Part shown: positions 1-11,085 of the stretch, piece by piece
Layout: the number at the start of each line of letters is the position of its first letter
Numbering within the stretch: the stretch's first letter is position 1
From: Henricia sp. BOLD:AAB3569
Taxonomy: Eukaryota > Echinodermata > Asteroidea > Spinulosida > Echinasteridae
Assembly: GCA_037783545.1 (NCBI GenBank)
Contig: JBBELK010000110.1
Span: 186,001 to 250,000, forward strand
Direction of reading: 5' to 3'
DNA length: 64,000 bases
Notes under the pieces: model-generated
The model's input: the letters and a program-made list of their open reading frames with translations, nothing else
The model's database searches: none
Told to the model about the DNA's origin: nothing
Position numbers and translations under genes: made by a program

Positions 1-273
1 ATGCAAAATTTGGAGTTCGTCGGAACATTTTTCGACCTCCAAATTTGCCGACGTTTGGACCACACTTTGACCAAATTGCCGAGCCAAACTGCGGTGCGTT
101 AACGACAGTCCGAATGACTGAGCATGCGCACAACTCAGGAGTACCCCAAAGAGGTGTGTACAGACAGCCACGGTTTGCGTGAGAGCAGTCAGGAAACCTC
201 AACCCAGTTTTTTTCTAAACTTTGAAATTTCTCTGCCATTTCCTAGCGAAAGTCTGTCAATTTTTTATGACAA
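1..273. repeat. Partial monomer at left edge
   Basis: The window opens inside a monomer, at about monomer position 26. This copy carries AAATTTGGAG in place of AAATTTGAAG, GGAAACC in place of GGAAGCC, a seven-T tract and CCTAGCG in place of CCCGGCG. The first two variants and the T-tract recur together at 2,947-3,244 and 11,870-12,167. At 2,947 the next monomer also carries the GG-to-CC variant, as the monomer at 274 does. The opening roughly 480 bp is therefore a sister of 2,971-3,451, offset by ten monomers. Confidence 0.9.
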
Positions 274-612
274 GTGCGCAATATAGAGAGTTTAGGGCAT
301 GCAAAATTTGAAGTTCGTCGGAACATTTTTCGACCTCCAAATTTGCCGACGTTTGGACCACACTTTGACCAAAATGCCGAGCCAAACTGCCCTGCGTTAA
401 CGACAGTCCGAATGACTGAGCATGCGCACAACTCAGGAGTACCCCAAAGAGGTGTGTACAGACAGCCACGGTTTGCGTGAGAGCAGTCAGGAAGCCTCAA
501 CCCAGTTTTTTCTAAACTTTGAAATTTCTCTGCCATTTCCCGGCGAAAGTCTGTCAATTTTTTATGACAAGTGCGCAATATAGAGAGTTTAGGGCATGCA
601 AAATTTGAAGTT

Positions 613-648
613 CGTCGGAACATTTTTCGACCTCCAAATTTGCCGACG
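613..648. other. Imperfect inverted repeat (hairpin) within the monomer
   Basis: CGTCGG at 613-618 is the exact reverse complement of CCGACG at 643-648. Inside that stem, four of the next seven pairs also match (an A-T pair, then two mismatch-interrupted steps leading to ATTT against AAAT), with a ten-base loop. It is shown here on the reference monomer, but nearly every monomer carries it. A few copies damage an arm, for example GTTCTTCGG near 5,962 and 6,557, the lost C near 53,784 and GTGGGAAC near 56,160. Hairpins of this type are common in satellites and can bind protein or form cruciforms. No function is shown here. Confidence 0.6.
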
Positions 649-691
649 TTTGGACCACACTTTGACCAAATTGCCGAGCCAAACTGCGGTG

Positions 692-699
692 CGTTAACG
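692..699. other. 8 bp palindrome CGTTAACG (HpaI site) in the monomer
   Basis: Monomer 122-129 reads CGTTAACG, a perfect palindrome containing GTTAAC. It is present in most copies. Recurrent variants that destroy it are GTTAAAG (1,758, 3,542, 5,922, 6,517, 7,112, 10,087, 10,682 and 14,248 monomers), GATAACG (13,060 monomer) and GTCAACG (20,488 and 22,864 monomers). It is useful as a restriction marker for a ladder assay. Any binding role is unknown. Confidence 0.7.
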
Positions 700-802
700 A
701 CAGTCCGAATGACTGAGCATGCGCACAACTCAGGAGTACCCCAAAGAGGTGTGTACAGACAGCCACGGTTTGCGTGAGAGCAGTCAGGAAGCCTCAACCC
801 AG

Positions 803-808
803 TTTTTT
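803..808. other. First T-tract of the monomer, variable
   Basis: Monomer 233-238 is a run of six T after CCCAG. It is a hotspot for class-defining variants: seven T (for example the 1,758, 2,947, 3,542 and 4,731 monomers), CCCATTTTTTT (20,191, 23,755, 24,052, 32,088 and 33,276 monomers), CCCAATTTT (27,326, 29,707 and 59,390 monomers), CCCAGGTTT (32,682 and 33,870 monomers), TTTTGTTC (14,248 and 14,843 monomers) and TTTTGTC (43,980 and 44,871 monomers). One copy near 17,752 has lost the following C. Confidence 0.75.
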
Positions 809-854
809 CTAAACTTTGAAATTTCTCTGCCATTTCCCGGCGAAAGTCTGTCAA

Positions 855-860
855 TTTTTT
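855..860. other. Second T-tract of the monomer, the main length-variable site
   Basis: Monomer 285-290 is TCAATTTTTTATG in the consensus. Recurrent forms are TTTGTTATG, TTTTGTATG, a seven-T form, a form ending TTTTAATG (two bases longer) and TCATTTTTTTATG. These forms travel with linked variants and are the best markers for assigning monomers to higher-order positions. Most of the 298-299 bp monomers owe their extra bases to this tract or to the first one. Confidence 0.75.
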
Positions 861-1580
861 ATGACAAGTGCGCAATATAGAGAGTTTAGGGCATGCAAAA
901 TTTGAAGTTCGTCGGAACATTTTTCGACCTTCAAATTTGCCGACGTTTGGACCACACTTTGACCAAATTGCCGAGCCAAACTGCGGTGCGTTAACGACAG
1001 TCCGAATGACTGAGCATGCGCACAACTCAGGAGTACCCCAAAGAGGTGTGTACAGACAGCCACGGTTTGCGTGAGAGCAGTCAGGAAGCCTCAACCCAGT
1101 TTTTTCTAAACTTTGAAATTTCTTTGCCATTTCCCGGCGAAAGTCTGTCAATTTTTTATGACAAGTGCGCAATATAGAGAGTTTAGGGCATGCAAAATTT
1201 GAAGTTCGTCGGAACATTTTTCGACCTCCAAATTTGCCGACGTTTGGACCACACTTTGACCAAATTGCCAAGCCAAACTGCGGTGCGTTAACGACAGTCC
1301 GAATTACTGAGCATGCGCACAACTCAGGAGTACCCAAAGAGGTGTGTACAGACAGCCACGGTTTGCGTGAGAGCAGTCAGGAAGCCTCAACCCAGTTTTT
1401 TCTAAACTTTGAAATTTCTCTGCCATTTCCCGGCGAAAGTCTGTCAATTTTTTATGACAAGTGCGCAATATAGAGAGTTTAGGGCATGCAAAATTTGAAG
1501 TTCGTCGGAACATTTTTCGACCTCCAAATTTGCCGACGTTTGGACCACACTTTGACCAAATTGCCGAGCCAAACTGCGGT

Positions 1581-2980
1581 GCGTTAACGACAGTCCGAAT
1601 GACTGAGCATGCGCACAACTCAGGAGTACCCCAAAGAGGTGTGTACAGACAGCCACGGTTTGCGTGAGAGCAGTCAGGAAGCCTCAACCCAGTTTTTTCT
1701 AAACTTTGAAATTTCTCTGCCATTTCCCGGCGAAAGTCTGTCAATTTTGTATGACAAGTGCGCAATATAGAGAGTTTAGGGCATGCCAAATTTGAAGTTC
1801 GTCGGAACATTTTTCGACCTCCAAATTTGCCGACGTTTGGACCACACTTTGACCAAATTGCCGAGCCAAACTGCGGTGCGTTAAAGACAGTCCGAATGAC
1901 TGAGCATGCGCACAACTCAGGAGTACCCCAAAGAGGTGTGTACAGACAGCCACGGTTTGCGTGAGAGCAGTCAGTAAGCCTCAACACAGTTTTTTTCTAA
2001 ACTTTGAAATTTCTCTGCCATTTCCCGGCGAAAGTCTGTCAATTTTGTATGACAAGTGCGCAATATAGAGAGTTTAGGGCATGCAAAATTTGAAGTTCGT
2101 CGGAACATTTTTCGACCTCCAAATTTGCCGACGTTTGGACCACACTTTGACCAAATTGCCGAGCCAAACTGCGGTGCGTTAACGACAGTCCGAATGACTG
2201 AGCATGCGCACAACTCAGGAGTACCCCAAAGAGGTGTGTACAGACAGCCACGGTTTGCGTGAGAGCAGTCAGGAAGCCTCAACCCAGTTTTTTCTAAACT
2301 TTGAAATTTCTCTGCCATTTCCCGGCGAAAGTCTGTCAATTTTTTATGACAAGTGCGCAATATAGAGAGTTTAGGGCATGCAAAATTTGAAGTTCGTCGG
2401 AACATTTTTCGACCTCCAAATTTGCCGACGTTTGGACCACACTTTGACCAAATTGCCGAGCCAAACTGCGGTGCGTTAACGACAGTCCGAATGACTGAAC
2501 ATGCGCACAACTCAGGAGTACCCCAAGGAGGTGTGTACAGACAGCCACGGTTTGCGTGAGAGCAGTCAGGAAGCCTCAACCCAGTTTTTTCTAAACTTTG
2601 AAATTTCTCTGCCATTTCCCGGCGAAAGTCTGTCAATTTGTTATGACAAGTGCGCAATATAGAGAGTTTAGGGCATGCAAAATTTGAAGTTCGTCGGAAC
2701 ATTTTTCGACCTCCAAATTTGCCGACGTTTGGACCACACTTTGACCAAATTGCCGAGCCAAACTGCGGTGCGTTAACGACAGTCCGAATGACTGAGCATG
2801 CGCACAACTCAGGAGTACCCCAAAGAGGTGTGTGCAGACAGCCACGGTTTGCGTGAGAGCAGTCAGGAAGCCTCAACCCAGTTTTTTCTAAACTTTGAAA
2901 TTTCTCTGCCATTTCCCGGCGAAAGTCTGTCAATTTTTTATGACAAGTGCGCAATATAGAGAGTTTAGGGCATGCAAAAT
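1581..2980. repeat. Six-monomer-offset repeat, copy 1
   Basis: This block matches 3,365-4,764 at a constant offset of 1,784 bp (six monomers). Shared markers in order are TTTTGTATG, GCCAAATTT, GTTAAAGAC, CAGTAAG, GAACATG with AAGGAGG, and TTTGTTATG. I see about four differences: GACCTCC against GATCTCC, AACACAG against AACCCAG, an extra TTTTGTATG here near 2,046, and GTGTGCAG here near 2,831. The left limit is the GG-to-CC marker found only in the partner; the right limit is the TTGGAG marker found only here. Confidence 0.8.
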
Positions 2981-3364
2981 TTGGAGTTCGTCGGAACATT
3001 TTTCGACCTCCAAATTTGCCGACGTTTGGACCACACTTTGACCAAATTGCCGAGCCAAACTGCGGTGCGTTAACGACAGTCCGAATGACTGAGCATGCGC
3101 ACAACTCAGGAGTACCCCAAAGAGGTGTGTACAGACAGCCACGGTTTGCGTGAGAGCAGTCAGGAAACCTCAACCCAGTTTTTTTCTAAACTTTGAAATT
3201 TCTCTGCCATTTCCCGGCGAAAGTCTGTCAATTTTTTATGACAAGTGCGCAATATAGAGAGTTTAGGGCATGCAAAATTTGAAGTTCGTCGGAACATTTT
3301 TCGACCTCCAAATTTGCCGACGTTTGGACCACACTTTGACCAAATTGCCGAGCCAAACTGCCCT

Positions 3365-4764
3365 GCGTTAACGACAGTCCGAATGACTGAGCATGCGCAC
3401 AACTCAGGAGTACCCCAAAGAGGTGTGTACAGACAGCCACGGTTTGCGTGAGAGCAGTCAGGAAGCCTCAACCCAGTTTTTTCTAAACTTTGAAATTTCT
3501 CTGCCATTTCCCGGCGAAAGTCTGTCAATTTTGTATGACAAGTGCGCAATATAGAGAGTTTAGGGCATGCCAAATTTGAAGTTCGTCGGAACATTTTTCG
3601 ATCTCCAAATTTGCCGACGTTTGGACCACACTTTGACCAAATTGCCGAGCCAAACTGCGGTGCGTTAAAGACAGTCCGAATGACTGAGCATGCGCACAAC
3701 TCAGGAGTACCCCAAAGAGGTGTGTACAGACAGCCACGGTTTGCGTGAGAGCAGTCAGTAAGCCTCAACCCAGTTTTTTTCTAAACTTTGAAATTTCTCT
3801 GCCATTTCCCGGCGAAAGTCTGTCAATTTTTTATGACAAGTGCGCAATATAGAGAGTTTAGGGCATGCAAAATTTGAAGTTCGTCGGAACATTTTTCGAC
3901 CTCCAAATTTGCCGACGTTTGGACCACACTTTGACCAAATTGCCGAGCCAAACTGCGGTGCGTTAACGACAGTCCGAATGACTGAGCATGCGCACAACTC
4001 AGGAGTACCCCAAAGAGGTGTGTACAGACAGCCACGGTTTGCGTGAGAGCAGTCAGGAAGCCTCAACCCAGTTTTTTCTAAACTTTGAAATTTCTCTGCC
4101 ATTTCCCGGCGAAAGTCTGTCAATTTTTTATGACAAGTGCGCAATATAGAGAGTTTAGGGCATGCAAAATTTGAAGTTCGTCGGAACATTTTTCGACCTC
4201 CAAATTTGCCGACGTTTGGACCACACTTTGACCAAATTGCCGAGCCAAACTGCGGTGCGTTAACGACAGTCCGAATGACTGAACATGCGCACAACTCAGG
4301 AGTACCCCAAGGAGGTGTGTACAGACAGCCACGGTTTGCGTGAGAGCAGTCAGGAAGCCTCAACCCAGTTTTTTCTAAACTTTGAAATTTCTCTGCCATT
4401 TCCCGGCGAAAGTCTGTCAATTTGTTATGACAAGTGCGCAATATAGAGAGTTTAGGGCATGCAAAATTTGAAGTTCGTCGGAACATTTTTCGACCTCCAA
4501 ATTTGCCGACGTTTGGACCACACTTTGACCAAATTGCCGAGCCAAACTGCGGTGCGTTAACGACAGTCCGAATGACTGAGCATGCGCACAACTCAGGAGT
4601 ACCCCAAAGAGGTGTGTACAGACAGCCACGGTTTGCGTGAGAGCAGTCAGGAAGCCTCAACCCAGTTTTTTCTAAACTTTGAAATTTCTCTGCCATTTCC
4701 CGGCGAAAGTCTGTCAATTTTTTATGACAAGTGCGCAATATAGAGAGTTTAGGGCATGCAAAAT
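3365..4764. repeat. Six-monomer-offset repeat, copy 2
   Basis: Partner of 1,581-2,980. Its right part, from 3,959, is shared with a second partner at 8,123 at a 14-monomer offset. The same DNA thus belongs to two nested duplications, as expected from successive unequal exchanges. Confidence 0.8.
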
Positions 4765-6920
4765 TTGAAGTTCGTCGGAACATTTTTCGACCTCCAAATT
4801 TGCCGACGTTTGGACCACACTTTGACCAAATTGCCGAGCCAAACTGCGGTGCGTTAACGACAGTCCGAATGACTGAGCATGCGCACAACTCAGGAGTACC
4901 CCAAAGAGGTGTGTACAGACAGCCACGGTTTGCGTGAGAGCAGTCAGGAAGCCTCAACCCAGTTTTTTTCTAAACTTTGAAATTTCTCTGCCATTTCCCG
5001 GCGAAAGTCTGTCAATTTTTTATGACAAGTGCGCAATATAATGAGTTTAGGGCATGCAAAATTTGAAGTTCGTCGGAACATTTTTCAACCTCCAAATTTG
5101 CCGACGTTTGGACCACACTTTGACCAAATTGCCGAGCCAAACTGCCCTGCGTTAACGACAGTCCGAATGACTGAGCATGCGCACAACTCAGGAGTACCCC
5201 AAAGAGGTGTGTACAGACAGCCACGGTTTGCGTGAGAGCAGTCAGGAAGCCTCAACCCAGTTTTTTCTAAACTTTGAAATTTCTCTGCCATTTCCCGGCG
5301 AAAGTCTGTCAATTTTTTATGACAAGTGCGCAATATAGAGAGTTTAGGGCATGCAAAATTTGAAGTTCGTCGGAACATTTTTCGACCTCCAAATTTGCCG
5401 ACGTTTGGACCACACTTTGACCAAATTGCCGAGCCAAACTGCGGTGCGTTAACGACAGTCCGAATGACTGAACATGCGCACAACTCAGGAGTACCCCAAA
5501 GAGGTGTGTACAGACAGCCACGGTTTGCGTGAGAGCAGTCAGGAAGCCTCAACCCAGTTTTTTTCTAAACTTTTAAATTTCTCTGCCATTTCCCGGAGAA
5601 AGTCTGTCAATTTTTTATGACAAGTGCGCAATATAGAGAGTTTAGGGCATGCAAAATTTGAAGTTCGTCGGAACATTTTTCGACCTCCAAATTTGCCGAC
5701 GTTTGGACCACACTTTGACCAAATTGCCGAGCCAAACTGCCCTGCGTTAACGACAGTCCGAATGACTGAGCATGCGCACAACTCAGGAGTACCCCAAAGA
5801 GGTGTGTACAGACAGCCACGGTTTGCGTGAGAGCAGTCAGGAAGCCTCAACCCAGTTTTTTCTAAACTTTGAAATTTATCTGCCATTTCCCGGCGAAAGT
5901 CTGTCAATTTTTTTATGACAAGTGCGCAATATAGAGAGTTTAGGGCATGCAAAATTTGAAGTTCTTCGGAACATTTTTCGACCTCCAAATTTGCCGACGT
6001 TTGGACCACACTTTGACCAAATTGCCGAGCCAAACTGCTGTGCGTTAAAGACAGTCCGAATGACTGAGCATGCGCACAACTCAGGAGTACCCCAAAGAGG
6101 TGTGTACAGACAGCCACGGTTTGCGTGAGAGCAGTCAGGAAGCCTCAACCCAGTTTTTTCTAAACTTTGAAATTTCTCTGCCATTTCCCGGCGAAAGTCT
6201 GTCAATTTTTTATGACAAGTGCGCAATATAGAGAGTTTAGGGCATGCAAAATTTGAAGTTCGTCGGAACATTATTCGACCTCCAAATTTGCCGACGTTTG
6301 GACCACACTTTGACCAAATTGCCGAGCCAAACTGCCCTGCGTTAACGACAGTCCGAATGACTGAGCATGCGCACAACTCAGGAGTACCCCAAAGAGGTGT
6401 GTACAGACAGCCACGGTTTGCGTGAGAGCAGTCAGGAAGCCTCAACCCAGTTTTTTCTAAACTTTGAAATTTATCTGCCATTTCCCGGCGAAAGTCTGTC
6501 AATTTTTTTATGACAAGTGCGCAATATAGAGAGTTTAGGGCATGCAAAATTTGAAGTTCTTCGGAACATTTTTCGACCTCCAAATTTGCCGACGTTTGGA
6601 CCACACTTTGACCAAATTGCCGAGCCAAACTGCTGTGCGTTAAAGACAGTCCGAATGACTGAGCATGCGCACAACTCAGGAGTACCCCAAAGAGGTGTGT
6701 ACAGACAGCCACGGTTTGCGTGAGAGCAGTCAGGAAGCCTCAACCCAGTTTTTTCTAAACTTTGAAATTTCTCTGCCATTTCCCGGCGAAAGTCTGTCAA
6801 TTTTTTATGACAAGTGCGCAATATAGAGAGTTTAGGGCATGCAAAATTTGAAGTTCGTCGGAACATTATTCGACCTCCAAATTTGCCGACGTTTGGACCA
6901 CACTTTGACCAAATTGCCGA
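3959..6920. repeat. Fourteen-monomer-offset repeat, copy 1 (about 2.96 kb)
   Basis: This block matches 8,123-11,085 at an offset of 4,164-4,165 bp. Shared markers in order are GAACATG with AAGGAGG, TTTGTTATG, TTTCAACC with CTGCCCTGCG, GAACATG with TTTTAAATTTC and GGAGAAAG, CTGCCCTGCG, then alternating CTGCTGTGCG/GTTAAAGAC and CATTATTCG monomers. Differences confined to this copy include ATAATGAG at about 5,038, GTTCTTCGG at about 5,962 and 6,557, and TTTATCTG at about 5,876 and 6,471. The left limit is the GG-to-CC marker in the partner; the right limit is GATCC in the partner. Confidence 0.85.
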
Positions 6921-7705
6921 GCCAAACTGCCCTGCGTTAACGACAGTCCGAATGACTGAGCATGCGCACAACTCAGGAGTACCCCAAAGAGGTGTGTACA
7001 GACAGCCACGGTTTGCGTGAGAGCAGTCAGGAAGCCTCAACCCAGTTTTTTCTAAACTTTGAAATTTCTCTGCCATTTCCCGGCGAAAGTCTGTCAATTT
7101 TTTTATGACAAGTGCGCAATATAGAGAGTTTAGGGCATGCAAAATTTGAAGTTCGTCGGAACATTTTTCGACCTCCAAATTTGCCGACGTTTGGACCACA
7201 CTTTGACCAAATTGCCGAGCCAAACTGCTGTGCGTTAAAGACAGTCCGAATGACTGAGCATGCGCACAACTCAGGAGTACCCCAAAGAGGTGTGTACAGA
7301 CAGCCACGGTTTGCGTGAGAGCAGTCAGGAAGCCTCAACCCAGTTTTTTCTAAACTTTGAAATTTCTCTGCCATTTCCCGGCGAAAGTCTGTCAATTTTT
7401 TATGACAAGTGCGCAATATAGAGAGTTTAGGGCATGCAAAATTTGAAGTTCGTCGGAACATTATTCGACCTCCAAATTTGCCGACGTTTGGACCACACTT
7501 TGACCAAATTGCCGATCCAAACTGCGGTGCGTTAACGACAGTCCGAATGACTGAGCATGCGCACAACTCAGGAGTACCCCAAAGAGGTGTGTACAGACAG
7601 CCACGGTTTGCGTGAGAGCAGTCAGGAAGCCTCAACCCAGTTTTTTCTAAACTTTGAAATTTCTCTGCCATTTCCCGGCGAAAGTCTGTCAATTTTTTAT
7701 GACAA
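5922..7705. repeat. Dimeric higher-order repeat, three copies (about 595 bp)
   Basis: Two monomer types alternate. Type 1 (5,922, 6,517, 7,112) has CTGCTGTGCG and GTTAAAGAC. Type 2 (6,219, 6,814, 7,409) has CATTATTCG. The first two dimers also share GTTCTTCGG and an upstream TTTATCTG, so they are closest to each other. The third dimer has normal GTTCGTCGG and carries GATCC, with no GG-to-CC change, in its type 2 monomer. Confidence 0.88.
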
Positions 7706-8122
7706 GTGCGCAATATAGAGAGTTTAGGGCATGCAAAATTTGAAGTTCGTCGGAACATTTTTCGACCTCCAAATTTGCCGACGTTTGGACCACACTTTGA
7801 CCAAATTGCCGAGCCAAACTGCGGTGCGTTAACGACAGTCCGAATGACTGAGCATGCGCACAACTCAGGAGTACCCCAAAGAGGTGTGTACAGACAGCCA
7901 CGGTTTGCGTGAGAGCAGTCAGGAAGCCTCAACCCAGTTTTTTTCTAAACTTTGAAATTTCTCTGCCATTTCCCGGCGAAAGTCTGTCAATTTGTTATGA
8001 CAAGTGCGCAATATAGAGAGTTTAGGGCATGCAAAATTTGAAGTTCGTCGGAACATTTTTCGACCTCCAAATTTGCCGACGTTTGGACCACACTTTGACC
8101 AAATTGCCGAGCCAAACTGCCC
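6921..8122. repeat. Monomers linking the two fourteen-monomer-offset copies
   Basis: These comprise the end of the second dimer, the third dimer (7,112 and 7,409), a consensus monomer at 7,706 followed by seven T and TTTGTTATG, and a GG-to-CC monomer at 8,004. The 7,409-7,706 pair resembles 11,276-11,573 at a 13-monomer offset. Confidence 0.75.
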
Positions 8123-11085
8123 TGCGTTAACGACAGTCCGAATGACTGAGCATGCGCACAACTCAGGAGTACCCCAAAGAGGTGTGTACAGACAGCCACG
8201 GTTTGCGTGAGAGCAGTCAGGAAGCCTCAACCCAGTTTTTTCTAAACTTTGAAATTTCTCTGCCATTTCCCGGCGAAAGTCTGTCAATTTTTTATGACAA
8301 GTGCGCAATATAGAGAGTTTAGGGCATGCAAAATTTGAAGTTCGTCGGAACATTTTTCGACCTCCAAATTTGCCGACGTTTGGACCACACTTTGACCAAA
8401 TTGCCGAGCCAAACTGCGGTGCGTTAACGACAGTCCGAATGACTGAACATGCGCACAACTCAGGAGTACCCCAAGGAGGTGTGTACAGACAGCCACGGTT
8501 TGCGTGAGAGCAGTCAGGAAGCCTCAACCCAGTTTTTTCTAAACTTTGAAATTTCTCTGCCATTTCCCGGCGAAAGTCTGTCAATTTGTTATGACAAGTG
8601 CGCAATATAGAGAGTTTAGGGCATGCAAAATTTGAAGTTCGTCGGAACATTTTTCGACCTCCAAATTTGCCGACGTTTGGACCACACTTTGACCAAATTG
8701 CCGAGCCAAACTGCGGTGCGTTAACGACAGTCCGAATGACTGAGCATGCGCACAACTCAGGAGTACCCCAAAGAGGTGTGTACAGACAGCCACGGTTTGC
8801 GTGAGAGCAGTCAGGAAGCCTCAACCCAGTTTTTTCTAAACTTTGAAATTTCTCTGCCATTTCCCGGCGAAAGTCTGTCAATTTTTTATGACAAGTGCGC
8901 AATATAGAGAGTTTAGGGCATGCAAAATTTGAAGTTCGTCGGAACATTTTTCGACCTCCAAATTTGCCGACGTTTGGACCACACTTTGACCAAATTGCCG
9001 AGCCAAACTGCGGTGCGTTAACGACAGTCCGAATGACTGAGCATGCGCACAACTCAGGAGTACCCCAAAGAGGTGTGTACAGACAGCCACGGTTTGCGTG
9101 AGAGCAGTCAGGAAGCCTCAACCCAGTTTTTTTCTAAACTTTGAAATTTCTCTGCCATTTCCCGGCGAAAGTCTGTCAATTTTTTATGACAAGTGCGCAA
9201 TATAGAGAGTTTAGGGCATGCAAAATTTGAAGTTCGTCGGAACATTTTTCAACCTCCAAATTTGCCGACGTTTGGACCACACTTTGACCAAATTGCCGAG
9301 CCAAACTGCCCTGCGTTAACGACAGTCCGAATGACTGAGCATGCGCACAACTCAGGAGTACCCCAAAGAGGTGTGTACAGACAGCCACGGTTTGCGTGAG
9401 AGCAGTCAGGAAGCCTCAACCCAGTTTTTTTCTAAACTTTGAAATTTCTCTGCCATTTCCCGGCGAAAGTCTGTCAATTTTTTATGACAAGTGCGCAATA
9501 TAGAGAGTTTAGGGCATGCAAAATTTGAAGTTCGTCGGAACATTTTTCGACCTCCAAATTTGCCGACGTTTGGACCACACTTTGACCAAATTGCCGAGCC
9601 AAACTGCGGTGCGTTAACGACAGTCCGAATGACTGAACATGCGCACAACTCAGGAGTACCCCAAAGAGGTGTGTACAGACAGCCACGGTTTGCGTGAGAG
9701 CAGTCAGGAAGCCTCAACCCAGTTTTTTTCTAAACTTTTAAATTTCTCTGCCATTTCCCGGAGAAAGTCTGTCAATTTTTTATGACAAGTGCGCAATATA
9801 GAGAGTTTAGGGCATGCAAAATTTGAAGTTCGTCGGAACATTTTTCGACCTCCAAATTTGCCGACGTTTGGACCACACTTTGACCAAATTGCCGAGCCAA
9901 ACTGCCCTGCGTTAACGACAGTCCGAATGACTGAGCATGCGCACAACTCAGGAGTACCCCAAAGAGGTGTGTACAGACAGCCACGGTTTGCGTGAGAGCA
10001 GTCAGGAAGCCTCAACCCAGTTTTTTCTAAACTTTGAAATTTCTCTGCCATTTCCCGGCGAAAGTCTGTCAATTTTTTTATGACAAGTGCGCAATATAGA
10101 GAGTTTAGGGCATGCAAAATTTGAAGTTCGTCGGAACATTTTTCGACCTCCAAATTTGCCGACGTTTGGACCACACTTTGACCAAATTGCCGAGCCAAAC
10201 TGCTGTGCGTTAAAGACAGTCCGAATGACTGAGCATGCGCACAACTCAGGAGTACCCCAAAGAGGTGTGTACAGACAGCCACGGTTTGCGTGAGAGCAGT
10301 CAGGAAGCCTCAACCCAGTTTTTTCTAAACTTTGAAATTTCTCTGCCATTTCCCGGCGAAAGTCTGTCAATTTTTTATGACAAGTGCGCAATATAGAGAG
10401 TTTAGGGCATGCAAAATTTGAAGTTCGTCGGAACATTATTCGACCTCCAAATTTGCCGACGTTTGGACCACACTTTGACCAAATTGCCGAGCCAAACTGC
10501 CCTGCGTTAACGACAGTCCGAATGACTGAGCATGCGCACAACTCAGGAGTACCCCAAAGAGGTGTGTACAGACAGCCACGGTTTGCGTGAGAGCAGTCAG
10601 GAAGCCTCAACCCAGTTTTTTCTAAACTTTGAAATTTCTCTGCCATTTCCCGGCGAAAGTCTGTCAATTTTTTTATGACAAGTGCGCAATATAGAGAGTT
10701 TAGGGCATGCAAAATTTGAAGTTCGTCGGAACATTTTTCGACCTCCAAATTTGCCGACGTTTGGACCACACTTTGACCAAATTGCCGAGCCAAACTGCTG
10801 TGCGTTAAAGACAGTCCGAATGACTGAGCATGCGCACAACTCAGGAGTACCCCAAAGAGGTGTGTACAGACAGCCACGGTTTGCGTGAGAGCAGTCAGGA
10901 AGCCTCAACCCAGTTTTTTCTAAACTTTGAAATTTCTCTGCCATTTCCCGGCGAAAGTCTGTCAATTTTTTATGACAAGTGCGCAATATAGAGAGTTTAG
11001 GGCATGCAAAATTTGAAGTTCGTCGGAACATTATTCGACCTCCAAATTTGCCGACGTTTGGACCACACTTTGACCAAATTGCCGA
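8123..11085. repeat. Fourteen-monomer-offset repeat, copy 2 (about 2.96 kb)
   Basis: Partner of 3,959-6,920. It lacks that copy's private variants (ATAATGAG, GTTCTTCGG, TTTATCTG) and has an extra T near 9,427. Most private changes sit in copy 1, so copy 2 may be closer to the ancestral state, although back-conversion cannot be excluded. Confidence 0.85.

Larger units (their letters stand above)
571..867. repeat. Reference monomer (matches the consensus)
   Basis: This copy carries none of the recurrent variants and serves as the reference unit; monomer positions in other entries count from its first base. It holds 68 G and 70 C in 297 bp and 16 CpG dinucleotides. Landmarks: GCATGC (SphI) at monomer 24-29 and 147-152; an imperfect hairpin at 43-78; the 8 bp palindrome CAAATTTG at 65-72; the 8 bp palindrome CGTTAACG at 122-129, containing a HpaI site; six-T tracts at 233-238 and 285-290. 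There is a weak internal direct repeat, CCAAATTTGCCGA against CCAAATTGCCGA, 32 bp apart at about 64 and 96. The length is close to two nucleosome cores, as in many satellites, but no phasing can be shown from sequence alone. Confidence 0.95.
274..1580. repeat. Left-edge monomers, no clear higher-order order
   Basis: About four and a half monomers with few markers. The 274 copy has CCAAAATGCC and the GG-to-CC change giving CTGCCCTGCG. The 571 copy is consensus. The 868 copy has GACCTTCAAA and TCTTTGCC. The 1,165 copy has CCAAGCC, GAATTACTG and a lost C in GTACCCAAAG, making it 296 bp. No gene or unique DNA is present. Confidence 0.85.

Noticed and set aside
610-622. RNA polymerase III internal promoter (B box) with the T-tracts as terminators, or a tRNA or 5S-derived unit
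   Set aside because: GTTCGTCGG lacks the invariant A after GTTCG and the final C, no A box or tRNA cloverleaf is visible, and the T-tracts alone are weak evidence.
611-627. CENP-B box
   Set aside because: GTTCGTCGGAACATTT matches the TTCG and the single A of the box but has ATTT where CGGG is required. The minus-strand TTCGCCGGG also lacks the required A and the spacing.
571-777. A small plus-strand frame of about 68 codons in almost every monomer, beginning at GTGCGCAATATAG, and a 70-codon minus-strand frame
   Set aside because: They repeat with the monomer, with no ribosome-binding or splice context and no sign of selection. Copies lose the frame by single changes (for example GACTAAAT at about 48,783) without consequence for the array.
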